Of a DNA stretch of 14,770 bases, positions 14,769-14,770 are shown piece after piece. Source of the stretch: Alphaproteobacteria bacterium. GTDB taxonomy: Bacteria; Pseudomonadota; Alphaproteobacteria; Rs-D84. The first letter of the stretch is position 1, and each line of letters opens with the position of its first letter. The translations under genes were made by a program, and so were the position numbers. The DNA lies in contig JAGCOQ010000097.1 in assembly GCA_017642625.1 (NCBI GenBank), forward strand, positions 1 to 14,770. The letters are read 5' to 3'. The notes below the pieces were generated by a model. The model worked only from the letters and a program-made list of their open reading frames with translations. It ran no database searches and had not been told where the DNA came from.

Positions 14769-14770
14769 AA

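Overview
The window comes from a Gram-negative bacterium. It carries an autotransporter with a C-terminal outer-membrane barrel, several Sec signal peptides, and a signal-peptide-bearing choloylglycine-hydrolase-type amidase. Moderate GC, AGAGAG/AAGGAG ribosome binding sites, TTGACA/TATAAT-like promoters and the protein families would suit an uncultured host-associated alphaproteobacterium. That assignment is inference: there is no rRNA or marker gene here to prove it.

Left part (1-6823, minus strand): an apparent operon read right to left, with gaps of 15-17 bases. It encodes three exported, cysteine-rich proteins of no family I recognise: a 286-aa protein, a 901-aa multidomain protein and a 915-aa protein built of beta-sandwich modules plus about eight C-x4-C repeats. 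A 42-residue six-cysteine module occurs once in the 286-aa protein and twice in the 901-aa protein. A second six-cysteine domain occurs at the C-terminus of the 901-aa protein and again just downstream in the -1 frame. The two frames meet at a run of nine A on the coding strand, so the real product may be a 1051-aa protein made by slippage, or the gene is shifted by one base. The last gene also stops partway through a repeat whose C-x4-C pair lies in frame after the stop.

Middle (6824-11107, plus strand): a divergent intergenic region with well-formed promoters both ways, then a 202-aa single-membrane-pass coiled-coil protein with its own promoter, strong ribosome binding site and terminator. 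Next is a 1139-aa autotransporter with ankyrin-like repeats, an internal membrane segment, a subtilase-like passenger that appears to lack the catalytic triad, and a beta-barrel. Together with the operon this makes a roughly 11-kb block devoted to the cell envelope and secreted proteins.

Right part (11108-14770): a small orphan protein, a bidirectional terminator, a DUF1015 protein, an Ntn hydrolase with all canonical catalytic residues, a DUF5662 protein and a tRNA-Gln(CUG) with its own promoter. These look like ordinary chromosomal genes. No mobile element, integrase, CRISPR array or phage gene was seen.
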